Shown here: positions 8,401-15,450 of the stretch, piece after piece
Position numbering within the stretch: the stretch's first letter is position 1
How the letters are laid out: each line of letters opens with the position of its first letter
Source of the DNA: Campylobacteraceae bacterium
Lineage (GTDB): Bacteria; Campylobacterota; Campylobacteria; Campylobacterales; Sulfurovaceae
Assembly (NCBI GenBank): GCA_027030605.1
Contig: JALVEV010000042.1
Span: 1 to 15,450, forward strand
Length of the DNA stretch: 15,450 bases
Direction: 5' to 3'
Made by a program: the position numbers and the translations under genes
The notes under the pieces: model-generated
Told to the model about the DNA's origin: nothing
The model's database searches: none
The model's input: only the letters and a program-made list of their open reading frames with translations

Positions 8401-9445
8401 CTAACCCCCAAGGTCTAAGCTCCCCACCTGTACAAGTTGGAGTACCATTTAAGTCTGCAATAAGATACTGATTTACCGTTGCAGAGGAGAGAGAAGAAAA
8501 ATCTCCTGAAGCATCCATAGAAATAAGTGCTTTTTGATTTAAATTGACTGTCCAAAGAGTTTCTGTATTATTATCAAAATCTAAATCACCATAAGAAACT
8601 TTTCCAATCTTAGCATATGCATCTAAATCAACAGAAGGAGTTGTTGGATCATTAGGTAAAGTATAATCACTTCCATTTAACCTATCTATAGAACCTAAAT
8701 CAATGCCACTCTTACCTTGTAAATCTATATTTCCTAATAGTATTGCAGGAGAAGAAGTATAATCAAAAGCATAAATTTTACCAAGACTTCCATTAGCAAA
8801 ACCTATATGTCTCCAAAGAACGCTTGAGACAAACATTCTCTGTTTAGAGGTTTGAAATCCTTTTCCCCATACAGATCCTATATCTTTTGCTTCAGCATCA
8901 GTTATAGGTACAGGACCTGTTCCTTGATTTCCATCATATGTTTTATGATTAGCATTTAGACCACTGTCTGTATAGTTATTTCTTACCAAAGAAGGAATCG
9001 TACTTTCTATATTACTTCCACCTGAAAGAATATTCGTAACATATGGAGGTTGTGCTATATTTGAGTAATCATTTACATCATGAAGAGCAAAATTAGCTGT
9101 TCCACCATTAGTAATAAACTGAACAGATGAACTTTTAGCTACACCACTACTACTCTCTTTTAAATAAGAAGGAATATTAGTAAACTCAACCCTTACATCA
9201 GATGTAGTAGCTAATGACCATGAACCATCTGTTGCAGTTGTTGTAGTTATTCCTCCAGGATAAGCAGTTACTTTAATACCTTCAACACCAATTTCATTAG
9301 AGTCTTTAACACCATAACTATTTAATGTTACACCATTAACTGGTATATCTTTAAAAACTATCCCACTTACATCAGCATAAAGGAAACTAGATGTAAGTAT
9401 AGATAGATTAAAAGCAGAAAAAAATATTTTATTTTTTATATTCAA
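5420..9445 (-). CDS. Large SdrD_B-repeat surface protein with IPTL-CTERM-like tail
   Basis: This 1341-residue protein has a signal peptide (1-24, ending LYA-DV), so it is exported. A divergent SdrD_B/Cna-B-like module lies at about 25-124. A long region (about 125-595) follows with motifs such as DIDFDEKGNLYLGFLDRWG (437-455), which look like beta-propeller blades. Four clearer SdrD_B modules start near 601, 752, 898 and 1017, each opening with (V/I/L)G(D/S)(R/L)VW-(E/Y)D and a calcium-loop-like DxNxNGxQD. After an Asn/Ser-rich linker (1133-1185), residues 1186-1297 resemble a CshA-fibril/cadherin-like module (GVWTISRDGTIVF, GFTGIPTPVYYIV). The end has CDC (1300-1302), SVPVLTKMSM (1309-1318), a hydrophobic helix and a charged tail. 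This is a variant of the IPTL-CTERM sorting signal, which is handled by exosortase H in other bacteria. An adhesin or cell-surface role is inferred. The start codon is TTG, set by a strong AGGAG 6 bases upstream; the next in-frame Met is residue 204, after the signal peptide. Confidence 0.85.
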   Translation of the reverse strand: MNIKNKIFFSAFNLSILTSSFLYADVSGIVFKDIPVNGVTLNSYGVKDSNEIGVEGIKVTAYPGGITTTTATDGSWSLATTSDVRVEFTNIPSYLKESSSGVAKSSSVQFITNGGTANFALHDVNDYSNIAQPPYVTNILSGGSNIESTIPSLVRNNYTDSGLNANHKTYDGNQGTGPVPITDAEAKDIGSVWGKGFQTSKQRMFVSSVLWRHIGFANGSLGKIYAFDYTSSPAILLGNIDLQGKSGIDLGSIDRLNGSDYTLPNDPTTPSVDLDAYAKIGKVSYGDLDFDNNTETLWTVNLNQKALISMDASGDFSSLSSATVNQYLIADLNGTPTCTGGELRPWGLGIHNGKGYLGSICDASTSQNKSDLKAYVSSFDLANPSAGLSTVFSMDMGYDRSNDDGYAENANFFPWSDSIHDTTTNWDGYNQPILADIDFDEKGNLYLGFLDRWGMQIGKDNYTAESGSTATTEDAFGQGEIVKVCNSNGTYELEGTGSCPAGNSPDGDFFDDKGGDNNANPSGGAMAILKGSNQMILAVNDPHPSGDTGREYWTTNGVQTFNTTTGANENWYSHVNSGSIKYTGKASGIGDIELLTAPAPIEVGDRVWEDTNSNGVQDADEVGIANVSVELVCGSTVVATATTDTDGYYIFSNDPSGASTSSHKYNISALKADSNDCLVRVPNVIGTSKQSALGIANLTVANVGEGSNANGNDSDGIAVGDNADANISAIDIPTSGANNHSFDFGFSPKPTVSIGSLVWEDLNNNGRQDDNENGIADVNVTLLDENGRVMPNPVQKTEADGQYYFSGLDEGTYSILVSPPSGKGYIPCTQQTTVDNDDTENDSNIATSNGNEYISGKFTLQVGTEPVESNGKTDTDSADDTNDENGNMTVDFCFYRPTSLGDRVWYDTNKNGIQDINETGVEGVTVELLSNCSRRGSTQITTTDAEGRYKFTDLNAGDYCVEFSNLPAGYVVTSKDSGEEESDSDVSTTAPFQTETTTLEAGENDLSWDMGIYTLKASLGDRVWYDTNKNGIQDINETGVEGVTVELLTDCSRRGSTQTTTTDADGRYKFTDLNAGDYCVEFSNLPAGYVVTNKDSGEEESDSDASTTAPFQTETTTLEEGENDLSWDMGIYKSITHNNSNVDYSRNNQTQRNNLEPNLDENNNSNIDSSIDRNSLDTQENRTLRVFDDNITVESIGSVTTINILENDHGDLDIESIKFVTSNEAEILYENGTAVGGTTLETTDKLVVEGEGVWTISRDGTIVFRAEDGFTGIPTPVYYIVKSKQGFVSNVGKVTISSGCDCDIYDENSVPVLTKMSMLLLVIFSSILGIRLYREELQELK
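6050..6394 (-). repeat. SdrD_B repeat copy B (residues 1018-1132)
   Basis: This is the second of two near-identical tandem modules within the surface-protein gene. It differs from copy A at about 7 of 115 residues and roughly 20 of 345 bases by eye. The period is 119 residues (357 bases). The base differences cluster in the segment coding for LLTDCS and its flanks, while the start of the module (opening through the DTNKNGIQDINETG loop) is almost unchanged. Confidence 0.9.
6407..6751 (-). repeat. SdrD_B repeat copy A (residues 899-1013)
   Basis: This is the first of the two near-identical modules. Both carry DTNKNGIQDINETG, a CSRRGSTQ segment, the acidic GEEESDSD stretch and the closing LSWDMGIY. 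The short TLKA linker joins it to copy B. The two earlier SdrD_B modules (from 601 and 752) are much more diverged, so the duplication of this pair is more recent. Confidence 0.9.
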
Positions 9446-9613
9446 CTTAAACTCCTATATTAATTTAATTATTTAATATAATATCAGATATAAAAAATTT
9501 CTTAACTTAATTAGATAATATTTACAAAAAAAATATTATTTTGCATAGCTAAAAAAAATAAAAAACAATTTTATAAAACGATTTAAAGGAAATTGGTAAA
9601 GAATAGAAAAGTA
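9446..9613 (-). promoter_or_regulatory. AT-rich leader and presumed promoter region of the surface-protein gene
   Basis: Between the nuo terminator and the TTG start lie about 165 bases made almost wholly of A and T, with T runs spaced along the - strand (for example near 9525-9536 and 9546-9560). Such periodic T-rich stretches are typical of campylobacterial promoters. A TATTAT/TATATT-like box lies near 9475-9485 on the - strand, but several equally good boxes exist, so no single promoter can be named. No open frame or RNA gene was seen. Confidence 0.4.
9452..9456 (-). promoter_or_regulatory. Shine-Dalgarno site fixing the TTG start of the surface-protein gene
   Basis: On the - strand AGGAG is followed by six bases (TTTAAG) and then TTG at 9445-9443. 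No ATG or GTG fits this spacing, and the codons after TTG give a typical signal peptide, so TTG is very likely the true start. Confidence 0.85.
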
Positions 9614-9636
9614 AAGAGGTACAAAAAGTACCTCTT
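9604..9636 (-). terminator. Intrinsic terminator of the nuo operon
   Basis: AAGAGGTAC (9614-9622) and GTACCTCTT (9628-9636) form a perfect 9-bp stem around a 5-base loop. It starts 11 bases after the nuoN stop codon. Read on the - strand it is followed by TTTACTTTTCTATTC (T-rich), as expected for a Rho-independent terminator. It separates nuo from the surface-protein gene on the same strand. Confidence 0.85.
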
Positions 9637-9647
9637 AAAAAGTGAGA

Positions 9648-11156
9648 TTAAATCCCAAAGTTAGAAGATTGAACCATTGCATTAATGTATTCAATAAGTG
9701 GGTTAACCATAAAGATAGAAGCTACCGTCACAATTACAGCAAAACCAAGGATGGTTAAGAGTGGTTTTGAGACATTGTAGTAGACAGTCTCGTGGTTAAT
9801 CTCTTTTGAAGGCTCTCTTAAGAACATGTAGACAACTAATTTTAAGTAGTAGTAAGCAGCAATAGCAGAGTTAAGACCCATAACAATCGCCAACCAAAGG
9901 TAACCAGCATCTACAGTTGCCGACATAAGATAGATTTTACCCCAAAATACAGAAAATGGTGGAACACCTGCTAAAGATAACATAAACAGAGCCATAACAA
10001 TCGCACCCATAGGCATAATCTTAATCATTCCTGAAAACTTCTCATAAGGGTGGTCAAAACGTGCATGGTGAACTCTATCTTTGTGTCTACTTACCCATAA
10101 CATGGTAAATGCACCAAGGTTAGTGAACATAAAGAGTGCATAGTATAAAAATACACCTGTATTAGCTTTGTCTGTGGCTAAAGCAATTGCTACCATAACA
10201 AATCCTGCATGAGAGATTGATGAGTAGGCTAACATACGTTTAACATCCTCTTGAACCAATGCCATTAAGTTTGCAATAGTCATGGTAATCACAGCTAGAG
10301 TAATAATCATCGTTTGAACCCAATGAATCTCAAGTTCAATGAACATCTCAAAGATTCTCATAGAGACAACAAATGCCGCTACCTTAGGAACAACTGACAT
10401 ATAACCAGCTAGTGGTGCCGAAGCCCCTTCGTAGACATCTGGAGCCCATGTATGGAATGGGAACAGTGAAAGCTTAAAGGCAAAAGCAGCTAAAAGTAGC
10501 CCTGCTCCACCAAGAAGCAGAATCATCATTCCACTCTCACTCATACGCTCAGAGATAGCAACAGCAACCTGACCTAACTCTAAACTTCCTGAGATTCCAT
10601 AAAGAACAGCAGAACCCATAGTAAAGAAACCAGCAGCTAAAGCACCCATAGTAAAGTACTTAACGGCTGCCTCAAATGAGTTGCTTCTGTTGTGTAGAGC
10701 AATCAAAGTGTAAAGAGAGAGTGACGCTGTCTCTAAACCAATGAAAATCAAAATTAGGTTATCTGAACTTACCATAAATTGGAAACCAGCAATCATAAAC
10801 AAAAAGAGAGCAAAGAACTCAGGGTATGAGTACTCATGGAATCTTTTTGAAGTCAACGCCAATGGTATAAACAACATAGAAGCAACCAAAACAAGCACTT
10901 GTGAAAGAACAGCTATACCATCCATCAGCAAGACATCAAAAAAGCCCTTTTCTGTAGCCCCATAGGTTAAGCTCATTGTTGAACCAAGGTCAACCAACAA
11001 AATAAGAATGGTCAACATAACATAAAGAGACTTATGTAAATTATCTTTTACTAAGTCAATAAGAAGAATAATCAAACCACCACCAATAGCAATAAGCATT
11101 GGCATAAGGGTAGAAAGATTAAGTGCTTCTAACGAAATATTTACAGGCTCTAACAT
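9648..11156 (-). CDS. nuoN: NADH-quinone oxidoreductase subunit N
   Basis: NuoN is one of the three antiporter-like, proton-pumping subunits in the membrane arm of respiratory complex I. The 502-residue protein is almost entirely hydrophobic helices, as in the family (about 14 expected). The proton-path residues known from the E. coli protein can be placed: Glu142 (LETASL), Lys166 (AAVKYF), Lys228 and His235 (FKLSLFPFHTW), Lys258 (VVPKVA) and Lys407 (FWGKIY). The ATG overlaps the nuoM stop by one base (TAATG), and AAGGAGG lies 7 bases upstream within the nuoM end, so translation is likely coupled. It is the last gene of the operon and is followed 11 bases later by a strong hairpin terminator. 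Confidence 0.97.
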   Translation of the reverse strand: MLEPVNISLEALNLSTLMPMLIAIGGGLIILLIDLVKDNLHKSLYVMLTILILLVDLGSTMSLTYGATEKGFFDVLLMDGIAVLSQVLVLVASMLFIPLALTSKRFHEYSYPEFFALFLFMIAGFQFMVSSDNLILIFIGLETASLSLYTLIALHNRSNSFEAAVKYFTMGALAAGFFTMGSAVLYGISGSLELGQVAVAISERMSESGMMILLLGGAGLLLAAFAFKLSLFPFHTWAPDVYEGASAPLAGYMSVVPKVAAFVVSMRIFEMFIELEIHWVQTMIITLAVITMTIANLMALVQEDVKRMLAYSSISHAGFVMVAIALATDKANTGVFLYYALFMFTNLGAFTMLWVSRHKDRVHHARFDHPYEKFSGMIKIMPMGAIVMALFMLSLAGVPPFSVFWGKIYLMSATVDAGYLWLAIVMGLNSAIAAYYYLKLVVYMFLREPSKEINHETVYYNVSKPLLTILGFAVIVTVASIFMVNPLIEYINAMVQSSNFGI

Positions 11157-12679
11157 TACTTCGCCTCCTTTTCATTAATTACAATTGCTTCTTTTGTCTC
11201 ACTTGAAATAGCTTTCTTTTCCATCTGTGTCAAGAGAAGTTTTACTGAATTATCAATTGGCTCTAGTACTGGTTTTGGGTAAACCCCTAACCATACTACA
11301 ATCATTACCAATGGAATCAATGCTGTTAACTCACGCTTATCTAAATCTTTTAACTCTTTGTTCTTCTCATTAGTAAGAGGTCCAAAGAATGAACGCTTAT
11401 ATAGTACCAACATATAGACAGCACCAATAATAATGGTTGTTCCTGCAAGAATAGTTCCAAGTGGTGATACATTGTAGAAACCAAGTAGAACTAAGAACTC
11501 ACCAACAAATCCAATGGTCAAAGGAAGACCAACAGAAGCCATCAACATCACTCCAAAAATAGTTGCATAGACTGGCATAACCGCAGCCAATCCACCAAAC
11601 TCACTCATAAGTTTTGTTCCTCTACGCTCATAGATAACACCAACAAGCATAAACAACGCACCCGATACAATCCCGTGGGAGAGCATAAGGAAGACAGAAC
11701 CACCAAGCCCCTCAGCATTCATTGCAAATACACCCAACATAATCACACCCATATGTGATACAGAAGAGTAGGCAATAACCTGCTTCATATCTTTTTGAGC
11801 AAAAGCAACCATTGCAGTGTAGATAACCATAATGATTGAGAGTATCATAATAAATGGTGTAAAGGTTACCGATGCATCAGGTAAAATTGGTAATGAGAAT
11901 CTAACAAAACCGTAAGTACCCATTTTTAATAATACAGCTGCCAAGATAACCGAACCAATCGTTGGTGCTTGACCGTGAGCCCAAGGTAACCATGTATGGA
12001 ATGGGAACATTGGAACTTTAATAGCAAATCCAGCAAAAAATGCTAAGAAAAGCCAGAACTGCTGTGTTTCGGTTAATTCTAATGTGTACCAATCTAAAAT
12101 ACTAAATGACCAATCACCAGTTGCTTCATGATAGAGATAAGCTGTCGCTAGAAGACCTACTAACATAATCAATGACCCTGCAAAGGTATATAAGAAGAAC
12201 TTAACAGCAGCATAAACTCTATCTGGTCCACCCCATGCACCAACAATATAGAGCATTGGAACTAGTGAGAGTTCCCAAAATAGGTAAAATACAATTGCAT
12301 CTAAAGCAAGGAAAACACCAACCATGGTCATCTCTAAGAAAAGTAGAGAGACAATCATATTTTTCATCTTCTTTGTATCATCTCTAAGTAAGATAATTCC
12401 AAGAAGTGTAATCAATGCTGCCATAATAACAATGAAAAGTGAAATTCCATCTACTCCTACATTGTAAGAGATACCAAACTGAGGAATAAGGTCTACTTTT
12501 TCAACAAACTGCATTCCTGCATTACTAAGGTCATATTTTGCCCATAACCAAAGAGAGAGTAACAACTCAATTGCTGCTACTGCTACTCCATACGCTTTTG
12601 CTGAGTTTTTATCTACAACAAATCCTAAAAACCCTGCTAATGCAGGGAAAAATATTAATATAGTTAAAATACTATCCAT
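11156..12679 (-). CDS. nuoM: NADH-quinone oxidoreductase subunit M
   Basis: NuoM is the middle antiporter-like subunit of the complex I membrane arm. The 507-residue length is typical. Expected functional residues are visible: Glu136 (FWELSLVPM), Lys160 (YAAVKFF), Lys221 and His228 (IKVPMFPFHTWLPWAH), Lys252 (VLLKMGTYG), His335 (LSHGIVSG) and Glu394 (FVGEF, the residue that takes the place of the terminal lysine in NuoN). The end (about 480-507) is a charged, Lys/Glu-rich tail. The start codon has GGGAG about 6 bases upstream and lies 10 bases after the nuoL stop. Its own stop overlaps the nuoN start by one base. Confidence 0.97.
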   Translation of the reverse strand: MDSILTILIFFPALAGFLGFVVDKNSAKAYGVAVAAIELLLSLWLWAKYDLSNAGMQFVEKVDLIPQFGISYNVGVDGISLFIVIMAALITLLGIILLRDDTKKMKNMIVSLLFLEMTMVGVFLALDAIVFYLFWELSLVPMLYIVGAWGGPDRVYAAVKFFLYTFAGSLIMLVGLLATAYLYHEATGDWSFSILDWYTLELTETQQFWLFLAFFAGFAIKVPMFPFHTWLPWAHGQAPTIGSVILAAVLLKMGTYGFVRFSLPILPDASVTFTPFIMILSIIMVIYTAMVAFAQKDMKQVIAYSSVSHMGVIMLGVFAMNAEGLGGSVFLMLSHGIVSGALFMLVGVIYERRGTKLMSEFGGLAAVMPVYATIFGVMLMASVGLPLTIGFVGEFLVLLGFYNVSPLGTILAGTTIIIGAVYMLVLYKRSFFGPLTNEKNKELKDLDKRELTALIPLVMIVVWLGVYPKPVLEPIDNSVKLLLTQMEKKAISSETKEAIVINEKEAK

Positions 12680-12689
12680 CTCTTCTCCC

Positions 12690-14600
12690 TTACCCTATTA
12701 CCGACGATACTGTAGCAATAAGCACTAAAATCAAGGCACCAACACCCATCCAGTTAAGGTATGATGATAAGTTACCATTTTGCATTCTTCTTGAAACGTC
12801 ACCTATTTTATAAGAAGCTTTTCCTATAAAGTCAACAAATCCATCAACAACAGCTTTATCAAGCTCCCAGAATTTTTTCGATGCTTCAGTATATGGTTGA
12901 ACAATAAACTGGTCATAAAAGTGTGGTACATAGTACTGATTTGCTACCAATTTATAAATAAACGATTGTTCAAACTTCTCATTTCGTCTCCATGCATTAG
13001 CTCCTGTTCCTGCATATTTTTTATAGGCTATAACAATTCCTGTCACTGCCAAGACAATAACCAATGTTCCAAGTAGTGGAGCTAAATGGTGTGTATGGTG
13101 ACTCATCTCATAGTCAGGTAAGTTTTTAGTAATAAACTCATGGAAGTTATCCATAAACCAACCAAATGAGATAGCCAAAATAGCCAATGGTGCCATTGCA
13201 ACAAGTACATATTTGTACATATCGTGTGGGTGGAAACCTAACGCTTTATAACGCTCTTCACCATGGAAGGTAAAGAAGACTTGTCTAAAGCTATAGAAGG
13301 CTGTCATACCAGCTGTAATAACCAAAATACCCCAAATGATAAATGAACCATCATTAAAGGCTGTCTCAATAATTGCATCTTTTGAGTAGAACCCTGCAAA
13401 GAATGGAAGTCCAGCTAAGGCAACAGAGGCAATTCCCATATAGACGTAAGAGCCAAACATTACCTTTTTAAGTCCACCCATCTTAAAGATGTCAAGTTCA
13501 TCATCCATTGCGTGCATAACGTTACCTGCACCCAAGAAGAGAAGAGCTTTAAAGAATGCGTGAGCTGCAAGGTGGAAAAGTGCAATCCAGTAAGCACCAA
13601 GACCAGCTGCGGCAAACATATACCCTAACTGTGAAAGTGTTGAGAGTGCAACAATACGTTTAATATCTCTTGCACTCAATGCCATTGATGCTGCATAGAA
13701 TGCAACAAATGCACCAAGAGAGGCAATAAACATTGAAACTTCATGAACAGCCTCTAACGAATAGAGAGGGTTTGCACGAATAACCAAGAAGACCCCTGCT
13801 GTTACCATTGTCGCTGCGTGAATCAATGCAGAAACAGGTGTAGGTCCCTCCATCGCATCTGTTAACCATGTATGAAGTGGGAACTGAGCCGATTTACCCA
13901 TTGCACCAATAAAGAGTGCAATTGCAATCGAAACTAACAATCCATCAGCTAAGTAAGGAAGTTGTGCAAACACTTCATCATATTGAAGCGAACCAGTATT
14001 CCAATAGATAAGGAAGATACCAACCAACATACCAAGGTCAGCCACACGGTTCATAATAAACGCTTCATTTGCTGCCCAAGATGGAGAGATTGATGGGTTC
14101 TCATCAAATGGTCTGTCCTCTTTATGATACCAGAAACCAATCAGTAACCAAGAACAGACACCAACACCTTCCCAACCTATAAACAATCCAGCAAAGTTGT
14201 CACTCATGACCAAAATCATCATAGAGAAAACAAATGCTGAAAGGTAGGCAAAGAAACGGTTATAGGCTCTGTCATGGTCCATGTACCCTGTTGAGTAGAT
14301 GTGTACAATGGTAGAGACCAAAGTAACAACTAACATCATGGTAACAGATACTTCATCTACCAAGAAACCAAATGGGATATTTAAATCACCAATTCCAATC
14401 CATGTCATCATAGTAACATGAACAGCCCCATGCTCTGCAACATGTAGAGCTAGTGTCACAGAGGCAATAAATGCAATTGCAATAAGCGTCGAGTTAACAA
14501 CACCTACAAGGTGTGTCTTGGGACTTCTTGCAAAAAATAGTCCAGCAAACAATGACCCAATAAAAGGAGCAAAGAGTGCTACATATACCAAATTTTCCAT
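12690..14600 (-). CDS. nuoL: NADH-quinone oxidoreductase subunit L
   Basis: NuoL is the most distal proton-pumping subunit of complex I and carries the long lateral helix that runs along the membrane arm. The 636 residues are slightly longer than the E. coli protein. Visible key residues are Glu144 (IGWEGVGVCSW), Lys236 and His243 (GKSAQFPLHTWL), His261 (ALIHAATM), His343, His347 and Lys351 (FHLAAHAFFKALL), and Lys407-Asp408 (FYSKD). The region from about 515 to the end should hold the lateral helix and the last membrane segment (617-634). A His-rich loop (HHTHH, 501-505) sits before it. The gene starts 5 bases after nuoK with AGGA just upstream of ATG. Confidence 0.97.
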   Translation of the reverse strand: MENLVYVALFAPFIGSLFAGLFFARSPKTHLVGVVNSTLIAIAFIASVTLALHVAEHGAVHVTMMTWIGIGDLNIPFGFLVDEVSVTMMLVVTLVSTIVHIYSTGYMDHDRAYNRFFAYLSAFVFSMMILVMSDNFAGLFIGWEGVGVCSWLLIGFWYHKEDRPFDENPSISPSWAANEAFIMNRVADLGMLVGIFLIYWNTGSLQYDEVFAQLPYLADGLLVSIAIALFIGAMGKSAQFPLHTWLTDAMEGPTPVSALIHAATMVTAGVFLVIRANPLYSLEAVHEVSMFIASLGAFVAFYAASMALSARDIKRIVALSTLSQLGYMFAAAGLGAYWIALFHLAAHAFFKALLFLGAGNVMHAMDDELDIFKMGGLKKVMFGSYVYMGIASVALAGLPFFAGFYSKDAIIETAFNDGSFIIWGILVITAGMTAFYSFRQVFFTFHGEERYKALGFHPHDMYKYVLVAMAPLAILAISFGWFMDNFHEFITKNLPDYEMSHHTHHLAPLLGTLVIVLAVTGIVIAYKKYAGTGANAWRRNEKFEQSFIYKLVANQYYVPHFYDQFIVQPYTEASKKFWELDKAVVDGFVDFIGKASYKIGDVSRRMQNGNLSSYLNWMGVGALILVLIATVSSVIG

Positions 14601-14605
14601 TCTTC

Positions 14606-14914
14606 CTATCCTTTCATTGATGAGATAACATCAAGGTCTAATGAACCATACTTCTTATAGAGTAGGATTAAAAGCCCTAAACCAACAGCCACCTCTGAGG
14701 CTGCAACAGCAATGACGAAAAAGGCAAACATCTGCCCTGACAAGTCACCATAGTAGCTACCAATCGCTGCAAAAGCAATATTTACAGCATTGAGCATAAC
14801 TTCCGTAGCAAAGAAGAGCATCAAAAGATTTTTTCTTCTAAGTACACCCATAAATCCTATACTAAACAGTAAACCTGACAGTACAAGATAGTGATTTACA
14901 CCAATCTCTAACAT
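14606..14914 (-). CDS. nuoK: NADH-quinone oxidoreductase subunit K
   Basis: NuoK is a small three-helix subunit linking the proton path between NuoN and the quinone-side part of complex I. Its 102 residues match the family length. The two membrane glutamates important in E. coli are present as Glu38 (FFATEVMLNA) and Glu74 (AASEVAVGLG). The start overlaps the nuoJ stop by one base (TAATG), with AAGGAGAT inside the nuoJ end as its Shine-Dalgarno site, suggesting coupled translation. Confidence 0.97.
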   Translation of the reverse strand: MLEIGVNHYLVLSGLLFSIGFMGVLRRKNLLMLFFATEVMLNAVNIAFAAIGSYYGDLSGQMFAFFVIAVAASEVAVGLGLLILLYKKYGSLDLDVISSMKG

Positions 14915-15450
14915 TATGCATCTCCTTTTTCAAGTTCTACGTTCATCTCTTCATCAATAGCTTCACACTTTGTTAAAGAGTAATCCATCTTCTTACCTGC
15001 TAAGATAATTCCAGCAATCATTGCTACAAGTAACATCACCGCTGCTACCTCAAAAGGTACAAGATATTTTGTAAAGAGAACCATACCAACAGCTTGTGCA
15101 TTTCCAACACCATCCTTTACGGGGTAGAGAGCTTGAATGTTATCACCAATCACTGGTGCAGAGAACATAATCACAAACACAAGTGCCATTAACCCACCAA
15201 GTAAAAATACTAAAGTTGGGTTTTGGTGCTTCTCTTTAACTGTTTTAGTTGCATCAAAAAACATCATCGCAAATGCGTAGAGTGCCATAACAGCTCCCAC
15301 ATATACAATAAGTTGAACAACACCTAAGAAATCTGCTCCCAAAAGGAAGAAGAATCCTGAAATTAAAACCATTCCAGCTGCTAGAGATGTCATGGAGTAG
15401 AGTACATTTTTACTCATTACGGTTATCAAGAACAAAATTGTTGTTGCAAT
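14914..15450 (-). CDS. nuoJ: NADH-quinone oxidoreductase subunit J, 5' end outside the window
   Basis: NuoJ is a membrane-arm subunit of complex I whose third helix changes shape during coupling of quinone reduction to proton pumping. The frame is open to the right edge. The codons before a possible TTG start (15435) read IATTI and continue the first membrane helix (ILFLITVMSKNVLY), so the true start lies beyond the window and the TTG is not a start. About 178 residues are visible. The family signature LGADFLGVVQLIVYVGAVM is clear at about 38-56 of the visible part. The last part is charged and ends EKGDA, overlapping nuoK by one base. Confidence 0.95.
   Translation of the reverse strand: MATTILFLITVMSKNVLYSMTSLAAGMVLISGFFFLLGADFLGVVQLIVYVGAVMALYAFAMMFFDATKTVKEKHQNPTLVFLLGGLMALVFVIMFSAPVIGDNIQALYPVKDGVGNAQAVGMVLFTKYLVPFEVAAVMLLVAMIAGIILAGKKMDYSLTKCEAIDEEMNVELEKGDA

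Noticed and set aside
10741..10965. Small + strand open frame of 74 codons
   Set aside because: It is antisense to nuoN, which is certain, and has no supporting signals.
15433..15435. TTG as the start of nuoJ
   Set aside because: The frame continues in helix-like sequence to the window edge and the first membrane helix would be cut, so the start lies outside.

Overview
The window looks like a chromosomal piece of a low-GC member of the Campylobacterota (the former Epsilonproteobacteria), perhaps close to Sulfurovum, Sulfurimonas or Arcobacter. The reasons are a nuo operon in the order J-K-L-M-N, an epsilon-style MiaA (DSLAIYKEIDIASAKP motif), and AT-rich third positions. The exact genus is an inference and was not checked against a database.

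Left part (1-5370, + strand): the end of one AAA_35-type (AAA-like, STAND-like) P-loop ATPase enters from outside the window. A complete 858-residue membrane-anchored AAA_35 protein with coiled coils, TPR helices and a C-terminal SH3-like module follows 14 bases later. Next comes a secreted DegP/HtrA-like serine protease with PDZ domains, then the tRNA modification gene miaA. The first three genes are closely spaced, point the same way and are visibly richer in A+T than the nuo genes. I read them as a possible cytoplasm-to-periplasm signalling or stress-response module, and this is the most interesting part of the window.

Middle (5371-9647): a short hairpin separates miaA from a convergent gene for a 1341-residue surface protein on the - strand. 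That protein has a signal peptide, an N-terminal SdrD_B/Cna-B-like module, a large propeller-like region, four further SdrD_B-like modules with calcium-loop motifs (the last two nearly identical), a CshA-fibril/cadherin-like module, and a C-terminal tail resembling the IPTL-CTERM sorting signal. It starts at TTG behind a strong Shine-Dalgarno sequence. Its upstream region is about 200 bases of very AT-rich DNA that also holds the nuo terminator.

Right part (9648-15450, - strand): nuoJ (cut by the window edge), nuoK, nuoL, nuoM and nuoN, which encode the membrane arm of respiratory complex I. The genes overlap by one base or are 5-10 bases apart and end at a perfect 9-bp stem terminator. The proton-channel residues known from Escherichia coli complex I are all visible. 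No RNA genes, insertion sequences or CRISPR arrays were seen, and no gene-free stretch exceeds 300 bases.
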